Assembly (NCBI GenBank): GCA_013306675.1
Contig: JABLUY010000343.1
Location: forward strand, 1-30,296
Origin: Thraustochytrium sp. TN22
Taxonomy: Eukaryota > Sar > Bigyra > Thraustochytrida > Thraustochytriidae
DNA length: 30,296 nucleotides
Direction of reading: 5' to 3'
Position 1 is the first letter of the stretch. Every line of letters begins with the position of its first letter. The notes under the pieces were generated by a model that saw only the letters and a program-made list of their open reading frames with translations, was not told the origin of the DNA and ran no database searches. Positions 17,051-26,428 of this stretch are shown here, in pieces. A program made the position numbers and the translations under genes.

Positions 17051-20000
17051 TCAGGGTTCCGCATCGTTGTTGGCCTCAGCGCCGGCGGGCACAGCGCTGT
17101 CCGGCGGAATGCCCTCCTGCACCTCCGCGTGCTGCAGCTGCGGCTGCGGCTGCGGGTGGTGCACGGGCACGTGAGCCATGGGCATGTGCATTGGCATGGG
17201 CATCGGCATGGGCATCATGGGGTGCGGCGGCGGAGGCCCATGCGGCATTGGCCCGTGCATGCTCGGCGGGAGAGGGTAGTACGGGTGTGCCTGGCCCATC
17301 ATGGGCGGCGCATAATACATAGGGTGGGGTGGCGGCGGCATGGGCAGGCCTGCGTGCATAAAGGCCTCCAGGTCGCCATTCATGTGCGGAGGGCCGGCGT
17401 AATACGGCATGCCGGGCCACGCACCCGCCCCTGGGCCGTACATGGGCGCGTGCGGCGGCATCATCTCCGGCGGCATCCCGTAGCCTCCCTGCGGGTGCGC
17501 AGGCATGGGTGCGGGCGGCCCGTGCGCAGCGTGAAAGGAGCCCGGGCCTGGCGGTGGACCCCCCGCGCCAGAGGCCTGCTGCGCCCAGGCCATCATTTCG
17601 TCATGGAACTCGAGCGCGCTCAGGTGGCGCAACGGGCACTCCGCGCCCCGCGCGCAGTTTCCTTGCAAGAAATCGCGGCAGATGTCAGCGATGAGCGGTG
17701 CGTGAGACGGCGGCTGAGGGTGCGGCGATGCCGGCGACGAGTGCTCGACTGCCTCCCCAGGCTCGTCGGCGCGTTCGTCAGCAGGCTCGTCTGCAGCCTT
17801 TTCAGCTGGCGCCGGGTCCGGTGCCTGGCTGGACTCGAGCGCCTCGTCGGTGATGGGCGCTTCATCTGCCTGGTCCGCTCCCTGCTCTTGCAGTTGAGCT
17901 TTGGGAACGGCGGCAGGCTCGACCTTGACCTCGGACGCGACGGCCGGCGAGCTTGCGACGGCCGGCGAGCTTGCGTCTGCCGGCGAGCTTGCGACGGCCG
18001 GCGAGCTTGCGACAGCCGGCGAGCTTGCGACGGCCGGCGAGCTTGCGTCTGCCGGCGAGCTTGCGACGGCCGGCGAGCTCGCGCCGACATTGAGATTTGC
18101 TGGCGATGGCGATGGCGATGGCGATGGCGATGGCGATGGCTGTGGTTTCGCCATCGTTGATGCTTTTGTCGCGTCCGATGCCATATCCTGCGCCGCCTGC
18201 TGAGACTGAGTGCTGGCTGGCTTCTTGTCGCGGCGGGCGTGTGCGACCCGTGAGTCTTGGTCTGCGTTCGCGCCGTTTCGACGGCTGGACTTGTCTTTCT
18301 TGCGACTGACGACGGTGGTCCAATCTTGTTGCGCGGCCTGAAGAGAATCTTCCAGCGCATCGCTCGAAACCGAGGGCTCCGTTGTCGCTGCCAGAATCGC
18401 CTGATGTGCGGCCTGTGGAGAATGTTCCAGCACATCATTCGAGGTCCTCGGCTCCTTCGTAGCTGCCATCGTGCGCTGTGCGGCCTGAAGGGAGTCTTGC
18501 GCCTCGTCACTCGAGGTTCCAGGTGGCTTTGTCGCTGCGGTCGCCGCGGGACTCGGCACAGGGCTTGGCTCGTCGTGAGACCCGGCATCGCCAAGGTTGT
18601 TGGCGACGTTCTCCATGGCCGCCGCGGCCTTGGCACTGGCGGACTTGGAGCTGGGCTTGGCCTTGCTCTTCTTCTTGGACTTGGACTTGCGAGACTTGGC
18701 CGGCACAGGCGCCTCCACCTCCTGCAGCAGGGACTCGTAGTGGCGCGCGTTCTCGGCGCTCTCCCTGGCGAGGCGCTGGAGGCGGTCGACGAGAACCTTG
18801 GCGATGAGGCTGGAGAAGAACTGAAAGCGGATGTTGATGTTGCGACGAAAGTTGCGCTCCGCGAGGCCGAAGTTCCGCAAGTAGCGGTGGTAGTCGTTAC
18901 AAATGGCGGCGAAGCTGAGCTTGGTACCATCGACGAGCTCCGGCACGTGCGCAAGGTCGTCCTCGTTCTCGAAGCCGGCGCTGTTGATGGAGGAGTCCCG
19001 GTTGAGGAAGAGTGTGTTCTGAAGGAGGACGAGCTGGCGCTTCTTGAGGTCGGTGACGCGCGCCACCATGTGGGCGTCCGCCGTGCGCGGGTCCTCGGCG
19101 TCGCGCTGCGTGGCGGATGTGTCCGGCGCGCTGGCGCGCACCTGGGCCGCAGCCTCGAGCGTGGCAGCGGCGTCGCGCAGCAGGGCCAGGACCTTGTCGC
19201 GGTGCGTCTCGGGCAGCTCCTGGGCCAGAGGCGGGGACGGGTAGAGGATGCTGGCGGTCTTGCGCACGCGGCGCGCCTCCTGCTGCGTGAGGTCCTCCGG
19301 CGTCTGGCGGCCGGCGAGAAACTGCTCCTGCTTCCACTGCAGCGCGCGACGCTCGTGCGTGGGGATCTTGGCTTCCAGGCAACCCTCGATGTCGCGCCGC
19401 CAGTCCTCCCAGCGCTCCTCGAGCGAGGCGGGTCCGTCCTGCCCATCGCACGCCTTGGCGTCTGTCTCGCCCGCGTCCTCTGCCGCCGGGGCCGGAGCGG
19501 GAGCCATGTGTGAGGCAAACGGGTTGACGGCTGCGGCGACGCAAATCTCCTCGGCGCAGCGGCGCACGGTGCTGAGGAACTCGTGGCAAAACGCCTGCAC
19601 GAGGTCGTCGGAGCGCACCGCGGCCTCGGCCTCGAGGGACTCGTGGCGCGCACGCTGCGCGGCCGCCCCGGCCTGCGAAACGAGCGCGCTCAGAACCCCG
19701 GCGCCGCCCGTGAGGCGCGCGTCCCGGTCCATGGCGGCCACCGCGCGCGCGGGCGCGGCTGCAGCGCCGCCCGCGGCGACGGTGCACTTTTGCAGGCTCG
19801 CCTGGAAGCGCTGCGTGGTCATGGGGCTGTCCATGGTCACCTCGAGCAGCGCGCGGGGTGATTGCTCGACGGCCTGCATGCTGGCCTGCAGCGCCTGGAC
19901 CGCTGCGACGAAGCGCCGGCAGGAGGCCAGCTCGAACTGCGGCTTGCGGTCCGCGACAGCGTCCTGCTGCTGCTCTTGCTGCTGCTGCGACTTGTCCTGG

Positions 20001-23000
20001 CCGTCGTAGTGACGGCGGCCCATGCGGATGGTGTGCTCGTGCATCTTACTGACGAGCTCCAGGTGCATGATGGCGTTCTGCGTGACGTACATGCGCTCAC
20101 CGACCGCCATGAGCTCCTCGTGACACTTGGCGTATTCCTCCTCGCGCCGCGGAAGGAGGCGCTTCTCGTCCTCCGCGACCTTGGCGAGGGCGGGACCCAT
20201 CTCAGCGAGGCGGAGCAGTCGCTCCACAAATGCCTCCAAGGCGGCACGCGAGTCCTCGCCCGCGACGGCCTCCGCCGAGTCACGCGGCCCCGCCCCCTGA
20301 CACGATGGGCACTGCAGCGGCTGCGGGTAGGCACAGCCCGCTGCGGGCGGGCCGTCCTCGGCGGGGTGGTGGGCCGTAGCGACAGCCTGCGAGTCGCCCG
20401 CGGAGGCCTGTTGCTGCTGGCCGTCCTTGCGCTTGCTGCCGTGCTTGGCCATCTCGGGGGCGTCCACAAAATTGTCCACGTAGAGGAGGGACTTCTTCGC
20501 CTCGGCGACGGCAGCGGCGCGGCTCTTGGCGACGCTCCCATCGCGCTTGGCGGCGCCAGACCCGGGCGCGGACGCCTTGAGAACGAGGTCCGGCAACCAA
20601 GCGCGCGCTGGGCCATGTTGCAAGTCCAGGAGGCACTCTTCGTGCGTGTGGGCACGGCCGCACTCGCAGTGCATCGGCATCATGCCGAGCCAGACGGGCT
20701 GGCGCCCAAAGGGGACATGGCACGCTGCAGCGCAGCGCGTCGACACGAGTGCTCCGCTCTCGAAGAGCATGGAAGTGGCCTTGGGCAGCGCCGGAGCCGC
20801 AGGCCCGCTGTTGCCGTTCTGTCTCGCAGCGTCGCGCTCGCGCTCGCGCTCGTCCTCGTCCTCGCGCGGAATGAAGGCGATGGCCTCCTCGTGCATCTCG
20901 TGGCCGGCCCGGTCGTCGCCGCCAAGGCCGAGAATCGGGTGACCACGAGACATGTCCGCCAGGGCGGCGAAGCTTGGCGGAAGGTCCTTGTTGGGGATGA
21001 GGCGGTCGTCCAGGACCGAGACGGCCTTGAGCGGGACGGGCTCGAGGCGTGCGTCCGGCCCGGCGTCCTGGCGGAGGCGCGCGAGCTCCACCTCAAAGTC
21101 CGAGGAGAGCTCCTGCCAGGTCCTGCCAACATCGGTCTCCGCGAACGTCGAGTAAGAGCTCCCGGAGGCGTGGCTGCGCGGAGGGCGCAGGCGGCGCGCA
21201 AAGTATGGGGGCTGTTTGCCAGCGGCAGCAGCCGCCGCGCGCTCCACGGGCGAGAACATGTCGCGCGCCTCGTCGACGGCGCTGGCCACGCGGTGCTCTC
21301 GCGCCTCGGTGCGCGCCGGGAGGTGCGCGAGCGCGAAGAGGCGCTGCGCCACGGCGCGCTTGCAGTAGACCTCCGGCACGAGGGCCTCCGGGTTGACGAT
21401 GCGCTCCGCCTGGGCGCGTGAGGCCACCTCGATGTCTTGCAGAGAGATCCTGCGCAGGCGTTCCTTCTCCTCGCTGTTCTTGGTCGCCTCCCAGGCCGCC
21501 GCAAGGCTCGCCACGAGCGCCTGGCGCTCCGCGGAGCGCGGCGCAGGAGCGATGGTCTTCTTCGCCATGGCAGGAGCTGGCGGCACGTGGGTCGGGACCA
21601 AGTTCCACGGGCCGAAGCCGGTCTCGACGTCGACGACGCGCGAGTAGGCGAAGGCGGCACGCAGGTCGTCGTCTCCGTCGTCGTTGTCGTGGGGCTCCGC
21701 GAGGCTCGCCAAGAGCTCGCGGGCGCGGCGCTGCAGGGCGACGACGGCCTCGGCGTCTTCTTCGTCCTGCCCGGCCCCCACTTTCCCTTTTCCCAGGCTG
21801 GGCGGGCCCGCCGCGGCGCCGGGGCAGGCAACCCACGCGGGCGCGAGCGCCCAGTCTTTGTCAAAGTCCAGGGCGTCCTCACAGGCGCGCAGCGCCTCGA
21901 GCGGGAAAAAAGGCGCGAGGTGCGCGTCGATGTCGTTGAGGAGCGCTTCGCCATCCGCCGCCAGCGTCGCTGCCGCCTCGGCACGTAGCCGCGCCGCAGC
22001 CTGAGTGCGTAAGCCGAGCAGCAACACGGTGCGTCTTGGCGCGGCGGCAGAGAGACACGAGCAAATGACGCGCGTGGCCAGGCGCAGGGCGCCGCCCCGC
22101 GGCAGCGAGAGCGCCGTGTCGCCCTGCTCCAGGAGCGCGAAGACGAGGCGCTGCGCGTTGCGCGCGTAGTCCTCGTAAGATGTGACCAGGGCGTCGTGGC
22201 GGACCTGCGAGAGGACCACGCGCAGGTAGGCCTGGACGCCGGGCGGCGAGGCCTCGCGCAGGGAGCGCATAAGGCGCTCGGGCGGCACAGCCGCGCTCTC
22301 GCAGAACGCCGAGGCCGGCATGCTCGTGTGCAGCGCATGCGCCATCTCCCGGCAGTCCTTCAAGGTCCGCCGGTCGCGGAGGAGCGCGACGGGGTCGAGC
22401 AGCTGCGTCGCGCCGGGCGAAGCGCCCGGAACGAGCAAGCGCGCGTCGAGTGCCGAGCAGAAGAGCAGCACGTCCGTGAGCAGCCAGAGCAGGTCCTCGT
22501 CCGGCACGCGCGCCCCAAAGGCGGGCGGCGCGGGCGAAGACGCTGTTGTTGCAGCGGCGCCGGCGGCCATGGCTTCTGGCGGCGGCAGCTTGACCTGGAA
22601 GTCGTTCTGGCGGACGCCTCTGCTGGACGCCCGGCGCGCCTCGAGGGCGATCCGCTCGAAGCGCACAAAGAGCGGGTCGCGCGCGAGCGCCTTGTCCTGG
22701 TCGCACGCCGCGCGCAGCTCCTTCTCGCCGGCGAGCAGCTTGGCGGCGTCCTCCCCTGCCACGCCGAGCGCCACGAGCGCGCATCCCCGATACAGATGCG
22801 CCTTGGCGAGCGTCGCGTCCAGGCCGAGCGCCACCGTCGCGTCCTGCAGCGCGTCCTGCATGTGCCCCAGCTCCACGTACGTGCCCGCCCGGAACACGTA
22901 GAAGCCCGCGCGCCGCGGCTCCTGCGCCAGCAGGCCCGTCATGATCTCCGCCGCCCGCGCCAGCTCCTGCCGGGCTCGCGCCGCGCGAAAGGCCGCCAGC

Positions 23001-23032
23001 TCCGCCACCACGTCCGCGCGCGCCAGCGCCAT
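17051..23032 (-). CDS. Giant TPR / Cys-rich / CCCH zinc-finger protein, unrecognised family
   Basis: This uninterrupted frame encodes 1,993 aa from the ATG at 23032; an in-frame ATG at 23224 would add 64 Arg/Ser/Gly residues. Residues 20-90 form two TPR-like helical repeats (FYVFRAGTYVELGHMQDALQ ... AHLYRGCALVALG). A long, mostly helical region follows. About 764-804 is Cys/His-rich (CAAACHVPFG ... MHCECGRAHTHEEC), with CPSCQ near 911, suggesting zinc binding. Gln-rich and acidic helices come next. A Ser/Pro/Ala low-complexity region (about 1480-1760) holds three kinds of tandem repeat. A CCCH finger lies at 1785-1803 (C-X7-C-X5-C-X3-H, CRDFLQGNC...). The end is rich in Pro, Met, Gly, Tyr and His. 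The CCCH finger and disordered tail suggest RNA binding and the TPRs a protein partner. I do not recognise an orthologous family with this order. Confidence 0.75.
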   Translation of the reverse strand: MALARADVVAELAAFRAARARQELARAAEIMTGLLAQEPRRAGFYVFRAGTYVELGHMQDALQDATVALGLDATLAKAHLYRGCALVALGVAGEDAAKLLAGEKELRAACDQDKALARDPLFVRFERIALEARRASSRGVRQNDFQVKLPPPEAMAAGAAATTASSPAPPAFGARVPDEDLLWLLTDVLLFCSALDARLLVPGASPGATQLLDPVALLRDRRTLKDCREMAHALHTSMPASAFCESAAVPPERLMRSLREASPPGVQAYLRVVLSQVRHDALVTSYEDYARNAQRLVFALLEQGDTALSLPRGGALRLATRVICSCLSAAAPRRTVLLLGLRTQAAARLRAEAAATLAADGEALLNDIDAHLAPFFPLEALRACEDALDFDKDWALAPAWVACPGAAAGPPSLGKGKVGAGQDEEDAEAVVALQRRARELLASLAEPHDNDDGDDDLRAAFAYSRVVDVETGFGPWNLVPTHVPPAPAMAKKTIAPAPRSAERQALVASLAAAWEATKNSEEKERLRRISLQDIEVASRAQAERIVNPEALVPEVYCKRAVAQRLFALAHLPARTEAREHRVASAVDEARDMFSPVERAAAAAAGKQPPYFARRLRPPRSHASGSSYSTFAETDVGRTWQELSSDFEVELARLRQDAGPDARLEPVPLKAVSVLDDRLIPNKDLPPSFAALADMSRGHPILGLGGDDRAGHEMHEEAIAFIPREDEDERERERDAARQNGNSGPAAPALPKATSMLFESGALVSTRCAAACHVPFGRQPVWLGMMPMHCECGRAHTHEECLLDLQHGPARAWLPDLVLKASAPGSGAAKRDGSVAKSRAAAVAEAKKSLLYVDNFVDAPEMAKHGSKRKDGQQQQASAGDSQAVATAHHPAEDGPPAAGCAYPQPLQCPSCQGAGPRDSAEAVAGEDSRAALEAFVERLLRLAEMGPALAKVAEDEKRLLPRREEEYAKCHEELMAVGERMYVTQNAIMHLELVSKMHEHTIRMGRRHYDGQDKSQQQQEQQQDAVADRKPQFELASCRRFVAAVQALQASMQAVEQSPRALLEVTMDSPMTTQRFQASLQKCTVAAGGAAAAPARAVAAMDRDARLTGGAGVLSALVSQAGAAAQRARHESLEAEAAVRSDDLVQAFCHEFLSTVRRCAEEICVAAAVNPFASHMAPAPAPAAEDAGETDAKACDGQDGPASLEERWEDWRRDIEGCLEAKIPTHERRALQWKQEQFLAGRQTPEDLTQQEARRVRKTASILYPSPPLAQELPETHRDKVLALLRDAAATLEAAAQVRASAPDTSATQRDAEDPRTADAHMVARVTDLKKRQLVLLQNTLFLNRDSSINSAGFENEDDLAHVPELVDGTKLSFAAICNDYHRYLRNFGLAERNFRRNINIRFQFFSSLIAKVLVDRLQRLARESAENARHYESLLQEVEAPVPAKSRKSKSKKKSKAKPSSKSASAKAAAAMENVANNLGDAGSHDEPSPVPSPAATAATKPPGTSSDEAQDSLQAAQRTMAATKEPRTSNDVLEHSPQAAHQAILAATTEPSVSSDALEDSLQAAQQDWTTVVSRKKDKSSRRNGANADQDSRVAHARRDKKPASTQSQQAAQDMASDATKASTMAKPQPSPSPSPSPSPSPANLNVGASSPAVASSPADASSPAVASSPAVASSPAVASSPADASSPAVASSPAVASEVKVEPAAVPKAQLQEQGADQADEAPITDEALESSQAPDPAPAEKAADEPADERADEPGEAVEHSSPASPHPQPPSHAPLIADICRDFLQGNCARGAECPLRHLSALEFHDEMMAWAQQASGAGGPPPGPGSFHAAHGPPAPMPAHPQGGYGMPPEMMPPHAPMYGPGAGAWPGMPYYAGPPHMNGDLEAFMHAGLPMPPPPHPMYYAPPMMGQAHPYYPLPPSMHGPMPHGPPPPHPMMPMPMPMPMHMPMAHVPVHHPQPQPQLQHAEVQEGIPPDSAVPAGAEANNDAEP
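17937..18080 (-). repeat. 18-bp coding tandem repeat, eight units (Ser-Ser-Pro-Ala-Val/Asp-Ala)
   Basis: Eight 18-bp units, GCGACGGCCGGCGAGCTT and variants, lie in frame in the TPR-CCCH gene and encode a six-residue SSPAVA/SSPADA repeat. The variant unit GCGTCTG... recurs at units 3 and 7, four units apart, which points to duplication of a four-unit block. Confidence 0.95.
18105..18140 (-). repeat. (GATGGC)6 coding microsatellite (Ser-Pro)
   Basis: Six perfect GATGGC hexamers encode alternating Ser-Pro on the minus strand in the disordered region of the TPR-CCCH protein. This tract is probably length-polymorphic. Confidence 0.93.
18320..18540 (-). repeat. Three diverged 24-25-residue coding repeats
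   Basis: Three imperfect units of about 72-75 bp encode a pattern A-T-x-x-P-x-x-S-x-D-x-x-x-x-S-x-Q-A-A-x. They are visible in both DNA and protein, each with a G-C-G-G-C-C-T-G core, and lie just N-terminal to the DWTTVVSRKKDK segment. They are older and more diverged than the 18-bp array. Confidence 0.75.
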
Positions 23033-24363
23033 CCTGCCTCCGCCCGGCCGCCGCCCAGCCCGCGCCGCCGCGGCCGCAGCTCGCCGTATGCGCGCGCCTC
23101 CACCTGCCGCGCTCCACCTCGGGCTGGCAGTGCTGGACCTGCTGCCGCCGCCGCTGCCGCTGCCGCTGCGGCTGCTGCGGGCGTCCGAGTCCGCCGTCGC
23201 CCTCGCGTCCGGCGCGGCGTGCATCGCCGCGCGCCGCCGCGCTGCGCCTCGCGCGCTCGGCCTCGCGCCGCCGCGACTTTGATTCGATTTTGAATTTGCC
23301 TCGCGGCTCGACTTTCATCCACCTCGCGCGATTTGAACAGCTCGTCCCTCTCCGCCACCATTCCGAACTCGCCCGCGACCTCCTGCGAGTCCACCAGCGT
23401 GGGCCTGCACGGCTCTTGCGGCTCTGCGGCGGCCTCGGGGAGGCGGTGGACACGAGGTGCGTCGTGCTGCTCGCAGCCGGCTTGGAGGGGTTCGTCGATC
23501 GGCGGCTGGAGCTCTGGTGCCGTGCCTTGGAAGCGCTCGCTGACTTTCACAAAGGATGGCAGCTAACGTTACATCAGGTCTTCCGAGGACGAGCTCGCGG
23601 CCCTGCGTTTGCCTGTGCTCCTTCTCGTTCGACGCTCGCTGTCCGTCGGATTGGGAAATCTTCGGTGGGGGCTTTGGAGACATTTGGACCACGTGGCCAG
23701 ATTCGACCACGTGGCGGCAACGTCGGCCAGCGTCACTGTCAGTCTCCGGAAAGCGCGAGCAAGCCCTTGCCGGCTTCGTCTGGAGCTGCCAACCGGCCTG
23801 GGAAATTCCTGCTCTTGTATCCATACCTGTCCTTTCTCTTCGCTCGCTCGCTCGCTCGCTCGCTCGCTCGCTCGCTCGTGCTTCTTCTGCTCCTCCTCCG
23901 CACCATCATCCTCATCGTCGTCGCCGTCGTCAGCGTCGTCATTGTCGTCATCGGTATCGTCGTCATCAAGGCGCTGCAGGTTGTGGTACCCGTACATCTC
24001 GTCCATCTCGTCCATCGCGGTATCCTCGAGGCGGCGCTGGAGCTCGGTCGTCGGCGGCGTGGCGGGCCTGGACGCCGCCGCCCATTTGAGCTCGTCACCG
24101 CGAGTGATCTTCCACTGGTCTTGGAGGACGCCGCGGTCGAGGTCGCGCTCGTCGTGGTCGAGGTCCACGTCGAGGCCGGTACCACGGCGCAGAGCCCGAT
24201 CGGGCGCGGCGTCGCGGGTCGCGGCGGCAACGGCTGCGGAGGCGGCTGCGGCGGCTGCGGCGGCGGCGGCGGCGGGGCATGCTGCGTGCGCCGGCGCGAG
24301 CTTGCGCGCAGGCAGGCCGAGGCGCCGTGGGCCGCGAGGGGTAGCCGCCGCGATGGCGGGCAT
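23033..24363 (-). CDS. Candidate unrecognised acidic two-exon gene
   Basis: Exon 1 is proposed at 23827-24363 (179 codons) and exon 2 from 23562 downward, joined in phase 0 across a 264-nt intron. The donor is CAG|GTATGG; the acceptor is GTTAG preceded by CTGAT. The protein would start MPAIAAAT with an Arg/Ala leader resembling a transit peptide. Next come a VLQDQWKITRGDELKWAAAS segment, MDEMDEMYGYHNLQ, a polyaspartate run and ERASERASE repeats. After the join it reads LPSFVKVSERFQGTAPELQP ... ERDELFKSREVDES. The frame of exon 2 runs to 22939, inside the TPR-CCCH coding sequence, so the true 3' end is unknown. Exon 2 might instead be a 5' exon of the TPR-CCCH gene. The 23033 limit is a placeholder at that gene's start. 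Without the intron, exon 1's frame alone gives 264 aa ending at 23569. Confidence 0.38.
23841..23878. repeat. (CGCT)n tetranucleotide microsatellite
   Basis: About nine and a half perfect copies of CGCT. On the minus strand, inside the candidate acidic gene, the tract encodes a repeating Glu-Arg-Ala-Ser. Three tetramers make one four-residue unit, so any slippage not in multiples of three copies would break that frame. Confidence 0.95.
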
Positions 24364-26428
24364 GGACGCCGTTGGGCCGGCCCTGGAGGACCTCGTGGCG
24401 AAGGCGTGCGCGGCGGGGCGCACGGACGTGGTCAAGGCGGCGCTGGAGCAGCACGAGCTGGACGTGAACGCGCCGCTGCACGTGCCGGTGGGCGGCGTGC
24501 GGCGCGTAGAGGCGGGCGGCGAGCCGGTGCCGGGCGCCAAGGCGCAGGAGGGCCAGACGCAGACGCAGACGCAGGCGCTGCAGCTGCGGCGCACGACGGC
24601 GCTACACGTGGCGAGCGAGCACGGCCAGGTGGACGTGGTGCGCGCCTTGCTGCGGTTGGGCGCCCGCGCCGATGTCGAGGACGAGGAAGGCCGCACGTGC
24701 GTGCAGGTGGCGACGCGCGGCGTGCGCGAGGCTCTGGAGCAGGATCTCTTGCAGCAGGTGGCAGCCGGCGACCTGGAGCGCGTCCGCAGCCTGGTGCGCG
24801 GTGGCGTGGACGTGAACGCGGATGACGGCACGGGCGCACACGCAAGTATGTTGCACTGGGCCGCATGTTTTGGGCAACGCCAGGAGCTGTTGGAGCTCCT
24901 GGTGGAGGCCGGCGCACGCGTAGGCGAGCGCAACAGCAAGGGCCGCACGCCGCTGCACGAGGCTTGCGAGGGAGGCCACGTGGAGACGGCCAGCGCGCTG
25001 GTGGCGCTCGGCGCCGACCCGGAGGCCCGCGACGACCACGGCGCGCTGCCGGTGGAGCTCGCGCAGTCGGCGCCGATCCGTCGTTCGCTCGCGGTCCTCT
25101 TTGGCCAGGGCGACCTTGAGGGACCGGCGGGCGAGCCGGCGTCTGCTGAGGCGGACAAGGAGAACGCATCGGGCGGCGGGAACCAGGGCAACGGACGGGG
25201 TCCCGCGACAGGCTCGGTGGCGGCTCGATCCTCGCGGGCTGACTCGCCAGCAGCCGTGGCGGCAGTAGCGGTAGCGGCAGGCCCGGGCAAGGAGCGCCGT
25301 GGCAGCCTAGCCAAGGACGAGGACGAGGTGCAGGAGCTGCGACGCATGAACGAGGAGAAGGACCTGACGATCGTGGCGCTGCGGCAGACGGTGGAGACCT
25401 TGCTGGAGCAGAACGGCGTCCTCAAGTACATTTCCAAGTTGCAGGACGAGTTCCGTAGCGTGTCTGCGCAGCTGCAGCGCGCCACGGACCACAAGGAGCA
25501 CCTGCAGAGCATGTACGTCAAGTGCGACATGGAACTGGAGCGCTCGCTGCAGGACAACGCGCTGCTGCGTTCGGCGCTTCACGAGAAGGAGGAACGCCTC
25601 TTGTCGCTCTTGGACGAGGGTAGCAGCGCGCCATCTTCGTCCGTGACCGCCGCTGGCGGCACGGGTGGCGAGGGCGTGCCGGCGGCCGCGGCACTGGGTC
25701 CTCCAGGAAGCGCGGACGGCGTGGAGGTTGGCGTGTCGTCTTCTCCCTCTTCTTCATCGTCTTTGACTGTGGCGAGGACGTCGCCGGGCACGGCGGTGGT
25801 GGAAACGGGCTCGACGCCGCCAACGCCTACAAAGAGCGGCAAGCATGGGCGGAACGGTAGCGGGCGGTCACGGCGGTTGTCGAAGACGCTGTCGAATGGG
25901 AGCGGCCGGGGCTCGCGGCGGCGGTCGGAGGAGCGCATCCAGTCCATCGAGGTGATTCTGCTGGAGCGCGACCGGCTGGCCAAGGAGCTGGAGATGGAGC
26001 GTCGGCTGCGATTTAGCGAAGCCCGCCTGCACCTCGGGTATGCGGGCGAGTTGCGCAAGCAGCTGCAAGAGTTGCAGGAGGCGCTTGCTGCAGCTTCCTC
26101 GTCCGCGAGCCAGTCGCGCTCGCAGCGGCGAAGAGGCAGCAACGGCAGCGGGGACGCCCGCAGGGGCAGCGTGGACTCGGAACGAAAGCGTGCGAGCTCT
26201 GCCGAGCACAAGGGCGGCGCCAAGGAGAATGGCGGGCGACCGAGTGCCACCTCGTTGCCGGCGTCGCCGCATGAGTTGGAGTCAGAGTCCTACAAGCGGG
26301 GCGTCGCAGAGGGTTCAGGCCAACAACGCAGTGGAATTCTCTCTGCGATCTTCAACTCGATCTTTGGGGACGATGAAGACGACGAGGACGATGAGGACGC
26401 CGAGTCCGAGTCTGACTCGGAAAAGTAG
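24353..26428 (+). CDS. Ankyrin-repeat / coiled-coil protein with acidic C-terminus
   Basis: This single-exon gene encodes 691 aa. Ankyrin repeats fill the N-terminal 250 residues. The first is weak (14-41). Clear ones are TALHVASEHGQVDVVRALLRLGARADV (82-108), DLLQQVAAGDLERVRSLVRGGVDVN (131-155), MLHWAACFGQRQELLELLVEAGARV (166-190) and GRTPLHEACEGGHVETASALVALGADP (197-223). A coiled coil spans about 321-423 and a second about 523-586, separated by Ser/Gly-rich linkers. A possible amphipathic helix, GILSAIFNSIFG, precedes an all-acidic tail ending DSEK. The architecture suggests a scaffold or adaptor; no enzyme domain is present. The ATG at 24353 is used; a second Met three codons on (24362) is also possible. 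Its 5' end overlaps, antisense, the proposed start of the candidate acidic gene. It converges on the kinase gene. Confidence 0.85.
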   Translation: MAGMDAVGPALEDLVAKACAAGRTDVVKAALEQHELDVNAPLHVPVGGVRRVEAGGEPVPGAKAQEGQTQTQTQALQLRRTTALHVASEHGQVDVVRALLRLGARADVEDEEGRTCVQVATRGVREALEQDLLQQVAAGDLERVRSLVRGGVDVNADDGTGAHASMLHWAACFGQRQELLELLVEAGARVGERNSKGRTPLHEACEGGHVETASALVALGADPEARDDHGALPVELAQSAPIRRSLAVLFGQGDLEGPAGEPASAEADKENASGGGNQGNGRGPATGSVAARSSRADSPAAVAAVAVAAGPGKERRGSLAKDEDEVQELRRMNEEKDLTIVALRQTVETLLEQNGVLKYISKLQDEFRSVSAQLQRATDHKEHLQSMYVKCDMELERSLQDNALLRSALHEKEERLLSLLDEGSSAPSSSVTAAGGTGGEGVPAAAALGPPGSADGVEVGVSSSPSSSSSLTVARTSPGTAVVETGSTPPTPTKSGKHGRNGSGRSRRLSKTLSNGSGRGSRRRSEERIQSIEVILLERDRLAKELEMERRLRFSEARLHLGYAGELRKQLQELQEALAAASSSASQSRSQRRRGSNGSGDARRGSVDSERKRASSAEHKGGAKENGGRPSATSLPASPHELESESYKRGVAEGSGQQRSGILSAIFNSIFGDDEDDEDDEDAESESDSEK

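Noticed and set aside
16199-18160. Plus-strand open frame of 653 codons
   Set aside because: It spans the promoter of the CPAP-like gene and parts of two minus-strand genes; Arg/Ala/His-rich shadow.
23609-24352. N-terminal extension of the ankyrin frame upstream of 24353
   Set aside because: The translation is Ser/Arg low complexity opposite the polyAsp frame. The ankyrin repeats begin soon after the ATG at 24353.
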